NCBI GenBank assembly: GCA_040904765.1
Contig: JBBDST010000057.1
Coordinates: 15,045 to 79,044, forward strand
Length of the DNA stretch: 64,000 nt
Direction: 5' to 3'
Source of the DNA: JBBDST01 sp040904765
GTDB lineage: Bacteria; Actinomycetota; Nitriliruptoria; Nitriliruptorales; Nitriliruptoraceae
A program made the position numbers and the translations under genes. The notes below the pieces were generated by a model. It ran no database searches. It was not told the origin of the DNA and was given only the letters and a program-made list of their open reading frames with translations. This document shows, piece by piece, positions 24,814 to 32,198 of this stretch (position 1 is its first letter; each line of letters starts with the position of its first letter).

Positions 24814-24930
24814 TTAGAGAATGCCAAACCCCCACAGCAGCAACCCGCCCATTACGACGAGCGCCACGATGAGCAGCGTAATGTCGTTGCGCTTATCGTC
24901 ACGGTAGCGCCGGGTCGCATTGAAACCCAT
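24814..24930 (-). CDS. Small single-span membrane protein, 38 residues
   Basis: A 38-codon frame starts at an ATG abutting the DUF2469 stop codon and preceded by GGAGGAG at a 3-nt spacing, one of the strongest ribosome binding sites in the window. The protein has a charged N-terminus (MGFNATRRYRDDKRND) and one hydrophobic helix (ITLLIVALVVMGGLLLWGF), ending at TAA. The positive residues before the helix predict an N-in orientation. No family recognised. Position, ribosome binding site and a clean membrane helix make it a likely real gene that size filters would drop. Confidence 0.7.
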   Translation of the reverse strand: MGFNATRRYRDDKRNDITLLIVALVVMGGLLLWGFGIL

Positions 24931-25245
24931 TTACTCCTCCAGAAACTTGTCAAGGTTGTCGTCGTGCACAAGCTCTTCGATGTTGACGTCCCGGTAGGTG
25001 AGCACCCGAACATGTTTTAAGAACCGGGCAGGGCGAAACATGTCCCACACCCAAGCGTCGTTCAACACCAATTCGAAGTACAGATCACCGGCGTCGTGTG
25101 GTGTTATCGACACGTCGTTACACAGGTAAAACCGGCGTTCGGTTTCAACGACATACTTGTAGAGCCGGACAACATCGCGGTATTCGCGATACAGCCGCAG
25201 TTCAAGATCGGTTTCGTATGCGTCAAGTTCTTCAGGGTTATTCAC
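24931..25245 (-). CDS. DUF2469 family protein
   Basis: 104 residues: LDAYETDLELRLYREYRDVVRLYKYVVETERRFYLCNDV, then YFELVLNDAWVWDMFRPARFL and VRVLTYRDVNIEELV. This matches DUF2469, an actinobacterial family found beside rnhB (as Rv2901c is beside rnhB in M. tuberculosis). Its biochemical role is unknown; it is soluble, acidic at the ends and without signal peptide. GTG start with GAGG upstream. Followed directly by the 38-residue membrane protein. Confidence 0.85.
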   Translation of the reverse strand: MNNPEELDAYETDLELRLYREYRDVVRLYKYVVETERRFYLCNDVSITPHDAGDLYFELVLNDAWVWDMFRPARFLKHVRVLTYRDVNIEELVHDDNLDKFLEE

Positions 25246-25276
25246 GACGGTCCTCGCCTAAACAGTTACACGCCAA

Positions 25277-25282
25277 AGCGTA
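25277..25282 (-). promoter_or_regulatory. Candidate -10 element (TACGCT) for DUF2469
   Basis: The hexamer TACGCT sits in the divergent gap, about 32 bases before the DUF2469 start codon, inside the word CGCTACGCTTTGGCGT. A nearly identical word precedes the SepIVA-like gene. No -35 consensus is seen, so confidence is modest. Confidence 0.4.
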
Positions 25283-25312
25283 GCGAGCAGTGTGTCTGCC
25301 AACCGGTACGAC

Positions 25313-25318
25313 TACAGT
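25313..25318 (+). promoter_or_regulatory. Candidate -10 element (TACAGT) for leaderless rnhB
   Basis: TACAGT lies seven bases before the rnhB ATG, which has no ribosome binding site. This is the spacing expected if transcription starts at or beside the A of the ATG, giving a leaderless mRNA, a frequent arrangement in actinobacteria. Confidence 0.45.
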
Positions 25319-25325
25319 CCTGTGT

Positions 25326-25970
25326 ATGACCGTATCTGCCCCAACCACATACGAACAGCCCTACTGGGCGAATGGGTTAGCTGTCGTTGGTGTAGATGAG
25401 GTCGGTCGTGGTGCGCTTGCAGGGCCGGTAACGGTCGGTGCGGTGGTATTGGCGCCAGGTGTGTCGATCACAGGTGCGCGTGATTCAAAAACACTCAGCC
25501 ATAAGCAGCGAGTTGCGCTTGATGTGACCATTCGCAGTCACGCTCAGGCGGTTGCCACCGGGGATGCCTCTGCCAACGAAATTGACATGCTCGGTTTGAC
25601 GCGCGCATTACGGCTGGCAGCGCAACGTGCCCTTGAGGAGCTTGCGGGGGCCTTTGATGCGATTTTACTGGATGGTCGTCACGATTTTTTAGAGGCTGAT
25701 CAGCCGACCCAGCTGGTGGTGAAAGGTGACGCATCGTCTCAGTCGATTGCGGCCGCATCAATTGTCGCCAAAGTGCATCGCGATCAGTTGATGACTGCAC
25801 ATGATGCGGCCTTTCCCCTTTACGGCTTTGCAAGCCATAAAGGGTATGGCTCACAGGCGCACCGTGAGGCCTTGGGCCTCTACGGTGTGTGTCCGCTTCA
25901 CCGACTGTCGTTCGCGCCCTGTTGCCGTCAGGAACAGTTGTCGCTGCTGCCTACTGACTTGCCGCGTTAA
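25326..25970 (+). CDS. rnhB: Ribonuclease HII
   Basis: Cleaves RNA of RNA-DNA hybrids and single ribonucleotides in DNA. The 214-residue protein has the metal-binding DEVGRGALAGPV motif near residue 24, the second acidic site in DAILLDGRHDFL and VVKGDASSQSIAAASIVAKVHRD with its conserved Asp. It ends with YGFASHKGYGSQAHREAL. The ATG is chosen over an upstream start because the homologous region begins just after it. It is the only plus-strand gene in this part of the window and overlaps metY by 20 bases at their 3' ends. Confidence 0.94.
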   Translation: MTVSAPTTYEQPYWANGLAVVGVDEVGRGALAGPVTVGAVVLAPGVSITGARDSKTLSHKQRVALDVTIRSHAQAVATGDASANEIDMLGLTRALRLAAQRALEELAGAFDAILLDGRHDFLEADQPTQLVVKGDASSQSIAAASIVAKVHRDQLMTAHDAAFPLYGFASHKGYGSQAHREALGLYGVCPLHRLSFAPCCRQEQLSLLPTDLPR

Positions 25971-27228
25971 GTGCCTGATCTAGGTCGGCAATGATGTCAT
26001 CGATGTGTTCAATACCGACGCACAGCCGGACAGTTTCTGGACCAACACCTGCTGTGGTCTGTTCAGCTTCGGTGAGCTGCCGGTGGGTAGTTGAGGCCGG
26101 ATGCGCCGCCAACGACTTGGTGTCACCGATGTTCACCAGCCGGGTGAACAGATCCAAAGCGTTGTAAAACTTTTCGGCCGCGGCAAAGCCGCCGGCGACC
26201 CCAAACGTCAGCAGACCGGATGGTTTGCCGTTGGTGTATTTCTGGGCGCGAGCAAACTGTGGCGACGATGACAGTCCGGCATATTCGACCCATGACACGC
26301 GCGGGTCGTTTTGCAGATAGTTGGCGACGGCCAAAGCATTTTCGACGTGGCGTTCCATACGAAGGTGGAGGGTCTCAAGCCCTTGCAACAGTTGCCATGC
26401 GGACAGTGGGCTGATAGCTGCGCCCATGTTGCGCAGCGGGATGGTACGAGCGCGTCCGATAAACGCAGCTGGGCCTAGCGCATCAGTGAAAACGACGCCA
26501 TGGTAAGACGGTTCGGGTGAGGTGAGGCCAGGAAAACGTGCCGCATGCTCAGCCCACGGAAAGGTACCGGCGTCAATGATGATGCCACCGAGGGTGGTGC
26601 CGTGACCGCCGATGTATTTGGTGAGCGAGTGCACCACAATGTCGGCACCGAATGCGATCGGTTTCATCAGCGCCGGTGTTGGCACGGTGGAGTCGACGAT
26701 GACAGGCACGCCGTGGGCGTGTGCCATGGTTGCGATCGCTTCGAGGTCTGGGATGTTGCCGGCCGGGTTACCAATGGTTTCAAGGAAGACAGCAACCGTT
26801 TTGTCGTCGATGAGTTGCGCCAAGGCGTCTGGTTGGTCCGAGTCGGCGAACCGAACATCGATGCCCATGGAGGGCAACTGGTGGGCGAACAGCGTGTAGG
26901 TGCCGCCATAGAGTTGGGGCACAGTGACAATGTTGTTGCCTGCCTGTGCGATGGTCAGGATCGCATAGGTGATTGCTGCTGCGCCTGAGGCGGTTGCAAG
27001 GCCTGCGATGCCACCTTCGAGTGCTGCCAGTCGCTGCTCGAGAACGTCTTGGGTCGGATTCATGATGCGCGTGTAAATGTTTCCCGGCACTTTCAAGTCG
27101 AACAGATCGGCACCGTGCTGTGCGTCATCAAAGGCGTACGCGACCGTCTGATAGATCGGTACCGCGACCGCTTTGGTGGTCGGGTCGGGCGAGTAGCCGT
27201 GGTGGATTGCCAGAGTTTCATCGCGCAT
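25951..27228 (-). CDS. metY: O-acetylhomoserine sulfhydrylase (PLP-dependent)
   Basis: Makes homocysteine from O-acetylhomoserine and sulfide. The 425-residue protein belongs to the Cys/Met-metabolism PLP family: YQTVAYAFDD, YTRIMNPTQDVLEQRLAALEGG, GAAAITYAIL, VDSTVPTP and the PLP lysine in VVHSLTKYIGGHG; the YRAIQ-like end GIEHIDDIIADLDQAL closes the domain. An ATG at this position, with AAAGGTG upstream, gives the family's usual MRDETLAIHHGY N-terminus; an ATG 24 codons earlier lacks a ribosome binding site. 3' end overlaps the convergent rnhB. It stands apart from other methionine genes in this window. Confidence 0.92.
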   Translation of the reverse strand: MRDETLAIHHGYSPDPTTKAVAVPIYQTVAYAFDDAQHGADLFDLKVPGNIYTRIMNPTQDVLEQRLAALEGGIAGLATASGAAAITYAILTIAQAGNNIVTVPQLYGGTYTLFAHQLPSMGIDVRFADSDQPDALAQLIDDKTVAVFLETIGNPAGNIPDLEAIATMAHAHGVPVIVDSTVPTPALMKPIAFGADIVVHSLTKYIGGHGTTLGGIIIDAGTFPWAEHAARFPGLTSPEPSYHGVVFTDALGPAAFIGRARTIPLRNMGAAISPLSAWQLLQGLETLHLRMERHVENALAVANYLQNDPRVSWVEYAGLSSSPQFARAQKYTNGKPSGLLTFGVAGGFAAAEKFYNALDLFTRLVNIGDTKSLAAHPASTTHRQLTEAEQTTAGVGPETVRLCVGIEHIDDIIADLDQALNAASQ

Positions 27229-27314
27229 GCTGAACGCACCTTTCACAAGTGACGTTGTCGAGTGAGCTTCAAGTAGAGCGGGAGTGATGCTGCTGTTCAT
27301 AGCGAAACAGGAGA

Positions 27315-27331
27315 AACCGTTTAAAACGGTT
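27315..27331 (-). terminator. Terminator-like inverted repeat after lepB
   Basis: AACCGTTT and AAACGGTT flank a single base, so the hairpin would have about a 6-bp stem and 5-nt loop; on the minus strand it is followed by TCTCCTGTTT. Located eleven bases after the lepB stop, it is a plausible weak terminator between lepB and metY. Confidence 0.45.
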
Positions 27332-27341
27332 CGTGCGGGGG

Positions 27342-27974
27342 CTATTTGTTCGTGACCGTATGGATGCGTCCTGGCGGCCAGATCACGGCTGCTGCGCGTC
27401 CAACGACGCGGTCTTCACTCACCGATCCAAGTGAACGGCGCGAGTCGGCCGAGTTAGGGCGGTTGTCACCCATAAAAAAGAGGGCACCGTCTGGCACGGT
27501 GATGGGACCAAACGCGTCGCCATCACGGTAGACAACGTACGGTTCATCAACGGCAGTGCCGTTTAGAAAGACGGTGCCATCGACGATCAGGAGTTCATCA
27601 CCGCCGATAGCAATGACCCGTTTCACGTAGTCGCGAGCACTGGTTGGTACGACGCCAAGAACTTGACCGAATCCGCGTACTGCCCGAACGAGTAACGGTG
27701 CCGGATCGTCCACGGCCACTTCTTCACTTTCGAACACAACAATGTCGCCGCGTTGTACTGGTCGAAAGCGGTACGTCACTTTTTCGACCACGATACGGTC
27801 GTTCACCATCAGGGTGGGTTCCATCGACGATGAGGGGATGAAGAACACTTGTACGACGAAGCTGCGCAGCAAGAAGGCGATAACAATCGCAATCAGAATC
27901 AAGACCGGCAGTTCGCGTGACGGCTTTGCTCGCGGTGGAGTGTCGCCGTTTGGAGTTGCAGGGGTGTCGCTCAC
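27342..27974 (-). CDS. lepB: Signal peptidase I
   Basis: Membrane serine protease that removes signal peptides from exported proteins. A single N-terminal transmembrane segment (about residues 22-45) is followed by the catalytic Ser in IPSSSMEPTL (Ser50) and the general-base Lys in YVKRVIAIGGDEL; GDNRPNSADSRRSLGSV is the family's C-terminal GDNR-x-SxDSR motif. At 210 residues it is of typical Gram-positive type with one anchor. It lies 15 bases after rplS, the rplS-lepB-rnhB order common in actinobacteria. Confidence 0.95.
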   Translation of the reverse strand: MSDTPATPNGDTPPRAKPSRELPVLILIAIVIAFLLRSFVVQVFFIPSSSMEPTLMVNDRIVVEKVTYRFRPVQRGDIVVFESEEVAVDDPAPLLVRAVRGFGQVLGVVPTSARDYVKRVIAIGGDELLIVDGTVFLNGTAVDEPYVVYRDGDAFGPITVPDGALFFMGDNRPNSADSRRSLGSVSEDRVVGRAAAVIWPPGRIHTVTNK

Positions 27975-27989
27975 TCGGGTTGAGCTCCC

Positions 27990-28340
27990 TTAGCGCACGT
28001 CACGCTTCTCCTTGATACGGGCTTTCTTGCCTACCCGGTCGCGCAGGTAGTAGAGCTTAGCGCGACGGACTTTACCGCGACGGGTTACTTCGATGCCCTC
28101 GATGACTGGCGAGTGCAGCGGGAAGGTCCGCTCTACCCCGACACCGAAGCTAATTTTGCGTACGGTGAAGGTTTCACGCAACCCGCCACCACGACGGCCA
28201 ATGACCACACCTTCGTAGGCCTGAACACGTGAACGGGTGCCTTCGATAACACGCACGTTTACTTTAACGTTGTCCCCAGGCCAAAAATCGGGAAGATCGT
28301 CGCGTAGGCGTGACTTCTCGACGACATCGACATTGTTCAT
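27990..28340 (-). CDS. rplS: 50S ribosomal protein L19
   Basis: L19 sits at the subunit interface. The 116-residue product starts at an ATG with AGAGGT upstream; longer readings lack support. Motifs: LPDFWPGDNVKVNVRVIEG, RVQAYEGVVIGRRGGGLRETFTVRKISFGVGVERTFPLHSP and GKVRRAKLYYLRDRVGKKARIKEK, all typical L19. It heads the rplS-lepB unit and is preceded by a roughly 190-base gap carrying a promoter and a long inverted repeat. Confidence 0.96.
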   Translation of the reverse strand: MNNVDVVEKSRLRDDLPDFWPGDNVKVNVRVIEGTRSRVQAYEGVVIGRRGGGLRETFTVRKISFGVGVERTFPLHSPVIEGIEVTRRGKVRRAKLYYLRDRVGKKARIKEKRDVR

Positions 28341-28445
28341 CGGGGGACCTCTCAGTAACAGGCAGTACAGGGCGAAGTGGTTAGGGGTCGTGCACGTCGG
28401 CGGTGTGTTCGATTCGCGCGGAAAGAACCGCAGACCAGTGACACC

Positions 28446-28508
28446 ATTGCAACTCACGTACTACGTGCATGAGTTGCAATGATACGACGTCGTAAGTCTA
28501 GCGGTCAA
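28446..28508 (-). promoter_or_regulatory. Promoter and inverted repeat upstream of rplS
   Basis: On the minus strand TTGACC (28508-28503), an 18-base spacer and TATCAT (28484-28479) form the best sigma-A-type promoter in the window; an alternative -10, TAGACT, lies inside the spacer (28500-28495). Overlapping the end of TATCAT and covering the likely transcript start is an 11-bp perfect inverted repeat, ATTGCAACTCA (28446-28456) with TGAGTTGCAAT (28470-28480). It could be an operator or fold as a 5' hairpin in the rplS leader. Confidence 0.55.
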
Positions 28509-28532
28509 CCGGCGACTGTGTACACCGGACGT

Positions 28533-29228
28533 TTACAGGTCGGGTCGACGCTGTTTGGTCAACGCTGCTTGCTGCTCTTTACGCCAGCGGTCAACTGCAC
28601 CGTGGTCACCTGAGCGCAACACGTCAGGAACCGCCATGCCACGAACGGTCTCTGGGCGGGTGTATTGCGGATATTCCAGCAAGCCGTCACTAAACGACTC
28701 GTCGTTGGGTGATTCGGCGTTACCCACGACACCTGGCAACAGACGTACGACTGCCTCGATGACGACTGCGGCAGCAACTTCGCCCCCAAATACGACATAG
28801 TCGCCGATCGAAATTTCGTCGGTTGCAGCCAGGTCATGCACCCGTTCGTCAATTCCCTCATAACGGCCACAGATCAACGTCAGGCGTGGTTCGGCAGCGA
28901 ACGCACGGGCATCGGCTTGGGTGAATGGCCGCCCCCGGGGGGTCAACACCACGGTACGTGGACGTTGCCCACCGGCGGTGTAGGGGCCGTCTGCGCCGTC
29001 ATTCCACACGTGTTCGCATGCGTCTAAAAGTACGTCTGCGCGCATCACCATGCCAGCCCCACCGCCATAGGGTGAATCATCGACGCTGCGATGCTTGTCC
29101 AGAGCGAACTGGCGCAAGTCATGCAGATTCATCGTGACTGTGCCATCGGCAATAGCCCGGCCAAGCAGTGATGTACCTAGTGGCCCGTCAAACCAGTCAG
29201 GAAAGATGGTGAGGACGTCGAATCTCAT
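28533..29228 (-). CDS. trmD: tRNA (guanine-N1-)-methyltransferase TrmD
   Basis: Makes m1G37 in tRNAs, preventing +1 frameshifts. The 231-residue SPOUT enzyme has VLTIFPDWFDGPL, HDLRQFALDKHRSVDDSPYGGGAGMVM, the knot region LICGRYEGIDERV and SIGDYVVFGGEVAAAVVIEAVVRLLPGVVGN, all canonical. Its ATG overlaps the rimM stop as ATGA. Part of rpsP-khpA-rimM-trmD. Confidence 0.97.
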   Translation of the reverse strand: MRFDVLTIFPDWFDGPLGTSLLGRAIADGTVTMNLHDLRQFALDKHRSVDDSPYGGGAGMVMRADVLLDACEHVWNDGADGPYTAGGQRPRTVVLTPRGRPFTQADARAFAAEPRLTLICGRYEGIDERVHDLAATDEISIGDYVVFGGEVAAAVVIEAVVRLLPGVVGNAESPNDESFSDGLLEYPQYTRPETVRGMAVPDVLRSGDHGAVDRWRKEQQAALTKQRRPDL

Positions 29229-29764
29229 GACCCACCGTCCGCATCCAACAAGCCTTCAGGAGGGTTAACGAGACGCAGCACGCGCTCGTTCGCCTCGTCG
29301 TCAACCACGACATAGTCGTCAACAGCAGGAAGAAGCCACACGCTGCCGTCAGCTCGCGCCACTTCCAGCAGGTCATAAGGTGCAGCTGCTGGAAGGCCGA
29401 CAATGTCAACGACTGTGCCAAGGTTCGTGCCGTCTTCGTCATACACCTTGCAGTCTAGGAGTTCCTGCACGAGGTAGTACTCCCCTGCTTCAGCTTCAAT
29501 CACGTCACCAAACACTGATTGGCCGCGTAGCATCTCTGCGGCACTACGGTCGGTGAGTTCAGCGAACGTGACAAGCATCCGGCCTTGGTGAGGCCGTGCG
29601 GTCACGATCGTCCGCCACACACCCCCAACATGGACTCGTGCTTGAGGCACGAACCGATCAGGCAGATCGCTCATCATGTCAATCGCGATTTCGCCACGAA
29701 TACCGTGAGCTTTCGCAACCCGACCAATCAGCACCAGTTCGCGACCGTCAAAGGGCGCAGTCAT
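29225..29764 (-). CDS. rimM: 16S rRNA processing protein RimM
   Basis: Factor for 30S head assembly. The 179-residue protein has an N-terminal beta-barrel (LVLIGRVAKAHGIRGEIAIDMMSDLPDRF) and a PRC-barrel C-terminal domain (EYYLVQELLDCKVYDEDGTNLGTVVDI, then LLEVARADGSVWLLPAVDDYVVVDDEANER). Length is standard. It lies between khpA and trmD and overlaps trmD by four bases. Confidence 0.94.
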   Translation of the reverse strand: MTAPFDGRELVLIGRVAKAHGIRGEIAIDMMSDLPDRFVPQARVHVGGVWRTIVTARPHQGRMLVTFAELTDRSAAEMLRGQSVFGDVIEAEAGEYYLVQELLDCKVYDEDGTNLGTVVDIVGLPAAAPYDLLEVARADGSVWLLPAVDDYVVVDDEANERVLRLVNPPEGLLDADGGS

Positions 29765-29815
29765 AGAGTCACCACAGTGTTGCTCTCGGCGACTCGCTTA
29801 TTCACAACGCACCGT

Positions 29816-30052
29816 CTAGTCGAGGATTTCGACAGTTACGTTATCCCCATCAAGCGCGCCGGCTGATTTCACGAGGGTGCGTAGTGCTTTGGCTGTACGG
29901 CCACGTTTCCCGATGACCTTGCCTAAATCGTCAGCATTCACTGCCAACTCCAGCACTACCTCGCGCTCACCGTTGACTACCGAGACAGCAACGTCGTCTG
30001 GGTTATCGACCAGTTGACGTACCACAAATGTCAAGACTTCTGCCGCTCTCAT
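29816..30052 (-). CDS. khpA: KH-domain RNA-binding protein KhpA
   Basis: A 78-residue single KH domain with the GxxG loop in DLGKVIGKRGRTAKALRTLVKS, preceded by LVDNPDDVAVSVVNGEREVVLELAVN. KhpA (YlqC) binds RNA and in other Gram-positives acts with KhpB in cell-envelope growth control. Its ATG overlaps the rpsP stop. Position between rpsP and rimM is conserved across many bacteria. Confidence 0.93.
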   Translation of the reverse strand: MRAAEVLTFVVRQLVDNPDDVAVSVVNGEREVVLELAVNADDLGKVIGKRGRTAKALRTLVKSAGALDGDNVTVEILD

Positions 30053-30537
30053 GCCGTTGTCTCCTCAGTGTCGCCATCTTCGACTGACGCGTCAGTGACA
30101 GCGTCGTCAGTGGGGGCGTCATCAGCAGCAGCGGTTTTGACCGTTGGCTTCTCAACAGGCGCCTCAGCCGCTGGAGCTGCAGCAGCCGCTTCAGCTTCTT
30201 CGGCTGTCGCTACCTGACGGGCACGTGCTTTCTTCGAGACTTTCCCTTTGTCCGCTGCACGGTTACGTGCCGGACCTTCGCCTGGCTTAAATTCTTCCCA
30301 TACACCAGCGATCCGCAGAATCTTTTCAACCGCAGAGGTCGGCTGTGCGCCGTGGCGCAGCCAGTGCAAAGCACGTTCGTTGTCAACACGAATCATCGAG
30401 GGGTTTTCCAGCGGACGGTATTCGCCGATGATCTCAATGAAACGTCCGTCACGCGGTGAGCGCGAGTCGGCCGCAACAATGCGGTAGGACGGACGTTTGA
30501 CGGTGCCTTCACGGCGCAGACGAAGTTTGACGGCCAT
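30049..30537 (-). CDS. rpsP: 30S ribosomal protein S16 with C-terminal extension
   Basis: The first 80 or so residues are S16: MAVKLRLRREGTVKRPSYRIVAADSRSPRDGR, FIEIIGEYRPLENPS and ALHWLRHGAQPTSAVEKIL. The remaining roughly 80 residues are an extension, first basic (KGKVSKKARARQ) and then Ala/Glu/Asp-rich (EEAEAAAAAPAAEAP and a TDDAVTDASVEDGDTEE tail), doubling the usual length; actinobacterial S16 proteins often carry such tails. The ATG has AAGGA upstream. Confidence 0.95.
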   Translation of the reverse strand: MAVKLRLRREGTVKRPSYRIVAADSRSPRDGRFIEIIGEYRPLENPSMIRVDNERALHWLRHGAQPTSAVEKILRIAGVWEEFKPGEGPARNRAADKGKVSKKARARQVATAEEAEAAAAAPAAEAPVEKPTVKTAAADDAPTDDAVTDASVEDGDTEETTA

Positions 30538-30648
30538 ACGAAATCCTTAACGTGGCGCGATATCGCGCATGAGGGGCGGTTTGTACCCGTACGGGCAACT
30601 CACGTGAGGTAAGTTGACGGTAGGGCGGAAACTACCAAGAGCGGTTAT

Positions 30649-30676
30649 GCAAGCAGGAGGCGAGCCTCGGACTTGC
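30649..30676 (-). other. Hairpin in the ffh-rpsP gap
   Basis: Outer stem GCAAG/CTTGC and inner stem GAGG/CCTC (CTCG tetraloop) separated by a symmetrical 3x3 internal loop lie between ffh and rpsP. Upstream on the minus strand, TGC TAGCCT (30694-30686) looks like an extended -10 element, so this could be the 5' leader of the rpsP operon. No -35 is seen. The remaining roughly 100 bases of the gap contain a palindromic GCGCGATATCGCGC near the rpsP start. Confidence 0.4.
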
Positions 30677-30713
30677 CGGTGCCAGAGGCTAGCACAGAAC
30701 GATACTGGCTGCG

Positions 30714-32159
30714 TTAACGGGACTTTTTGGGTGGTTGCAGCCCAGTAAAGCCACCGAAGCCGCCACCGCCAGCCTGCTGTTGCAGTTGACGGAGCGCGGC
30801 GGCTTGAGCTTTGGTGCTACGTGGCGTTGCGTGTTTCTTACCACCGCCACCTTTGGACGATTTTGCGGCTGCTTTCAGCATCCGCTGCATCTCCACAAAC
30901 TGGTTGACGAGCCGGTTGACGTCTGTGACGGTGGTGCCTGACCCCGCTGCGATGCGTTTGCGTCGCCGGCCGTTCAACACATTTTTCGGGTCACGTCGTT
31001 CAGTTGGGGTCATCGAGCGAATAATTGCTTCGACCCGAGCCAGTTGACGTTCGTCTAAATCGGCGTCTTTCAACTGTTTACCCACACCAGGCAACATCCC
31101 GACGATCCCTTTTAATGAACCCATCCGTTTCAGCATCTGCATCTGTTCGAGGAAATCATCGAACGTAAACTCACCAGATAGCAACGCTTCTTCGGCACGT
31201 TTCGTTTCGTCTTCGGTGTAGGTCGCTTCTGCTTTTTCGATCAGCGACAACATGTCGCCCATACCAAGGATGCGTGACGCCATCCGATCAGGGTGGAACA
31301 CCTCGAACGCGTCAAGGCTCTCTCCGAGTGAGGCGAACATGATTGGAGCGCCGGTTACTTCACGTACCGACAGGGCTGCACCACCACGGGCGTCCCCGTC
31401 AAGTTTGGACAGGATCACCCCGTCAAAACCGACCGTGTCGGCAAACGCACGCGCCACGTTCACCGCCTCTTGCCCAATCATTGCGTCGATCACAAACAAG
31501 GTTGTGACATCAATGCCGTCACTTGTGAGTGCGTCTTTGATGCCTTTAGCCTGTTCGAGCATCACTTCGTCGACCGAAAGTCGTCCAGCCGTGTCGACGA
31601 TCAGCACGTCGCAGCCAGTCGCTTGAGCTTTCGCGACGCTGTCGGCTGCGACCGGAATCGGATCGCCCGAGGTTGCCGGCGCGTACACGTATGCCCCGAC
31701 CCGTTCGGCGTTTACTTTTAACTGTTCAACCGCTGCTGGGCGCTGTAAGTCGCAGGCAACCAGCATCGGCGTACGGCCCTGCTGTTTGAGGTGTTGAGCA
31801 AGTTTCCCGGCGACGGTGGTTTTCCCAGCACCTTGCAAACCTGCGAGCATTACAACGGACAAACGGCCTCGCGGCAACGTCAGTGCCTGCGATGTACCAC
31901 CAAGCACCCGGGTAAGTTCTTGATCGACGGCTTTGATCACCGTCTGGGCGCCAGTGAGCGGCCCGGTCGTAGTGGTGTCGATCAGTTCGGTGCGGAGCCG
32001 GTCGAGGAAACCGCGCACAACCGTGACGTTCACGTCGGCTTCAAGTAGCGCTAACCGGATGTCACGTAGCGTTTCTTCGAGACTTTTCGCATCGAGCCGT
32101 CCGCGGCTACGGACACGATCAAGGGTCGCATCAAGTCGTGCACTTAACGCATCGAACAC
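30714..32159 (-). CDS. ffh: Signal recognition particle protein Ffh
   Basis: SRP54 GTPase that targets nascent membrane proteins with 4.5S RNA. N domain helices, then G domain with GLQGAGKTTVAGKLAQHLK (G1), DTAGRLSVDEVMLEQ (G3), TKLDGDARGGAALSV (G4) and the closing GESLDAFEVFHPDRMASRILGMGD; the methionine-rich M domain follows (FDDFLEQMQMLKRMGSLKGIVGMLPG). It ends in a Gly/Lys-rich tail. 481 residues. GTG start with GGAGG upstream. It forms the smc-ftsY-ffh run. Confidence 0.97.
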   Translation of the reverse strand: MFDALSARLDATLDRVRSRGRLDAKSLEETLRDIRLALLEADVNVTVVRGFLDRLRTELIDTTTTGPLTGAQTVIKAVDQELTRVLGGTSQALTLPRGRLSVVMLAGLQGAGKTTVAGKLAQHLKQQGRTPMLVACDLQRPAAVEQLKVNAERVGAYVYAPATSGDPIPVAADSVAKAQATGCDVLIVDTAGRLSVDEVMLEQAKGIKDALTSDGIDVTTLFVIDAMIGQEAVNVARAFADTVGFDGVILSKLDGDARGGAALSVREVTGAPIMFASLGESLDAFEVFHPDRMASRILGMGDMLSLIEKAEATYTEDETKRAEEALLSGEFTFDDFLEQMQMLKRMGSLKGIVGMLPGVGKQLKDADLDERQLARVEAIIRSMTPTERRDPKNVLNGRRRKRIAAGSGTTVTDVNRLVNQFVEMQRMLKAAAKSSKGGGGKKHATPRSTKAQAAALRQLQQQAGGGGFGGFTGLQPPKKSR

Positions 32160-32198
32160 GCGATCCTCCAGAAGTTTCGTTGACGGCGAGCGTAACGG

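Noticed and set aside
28405..28445. A GTTCGATTC word in the rplS leader that resembles a tRNA T-loop
   Set aside because: The flanking five-base arms are not complementary and no acceptor or anticodon stem can be drawn around it.
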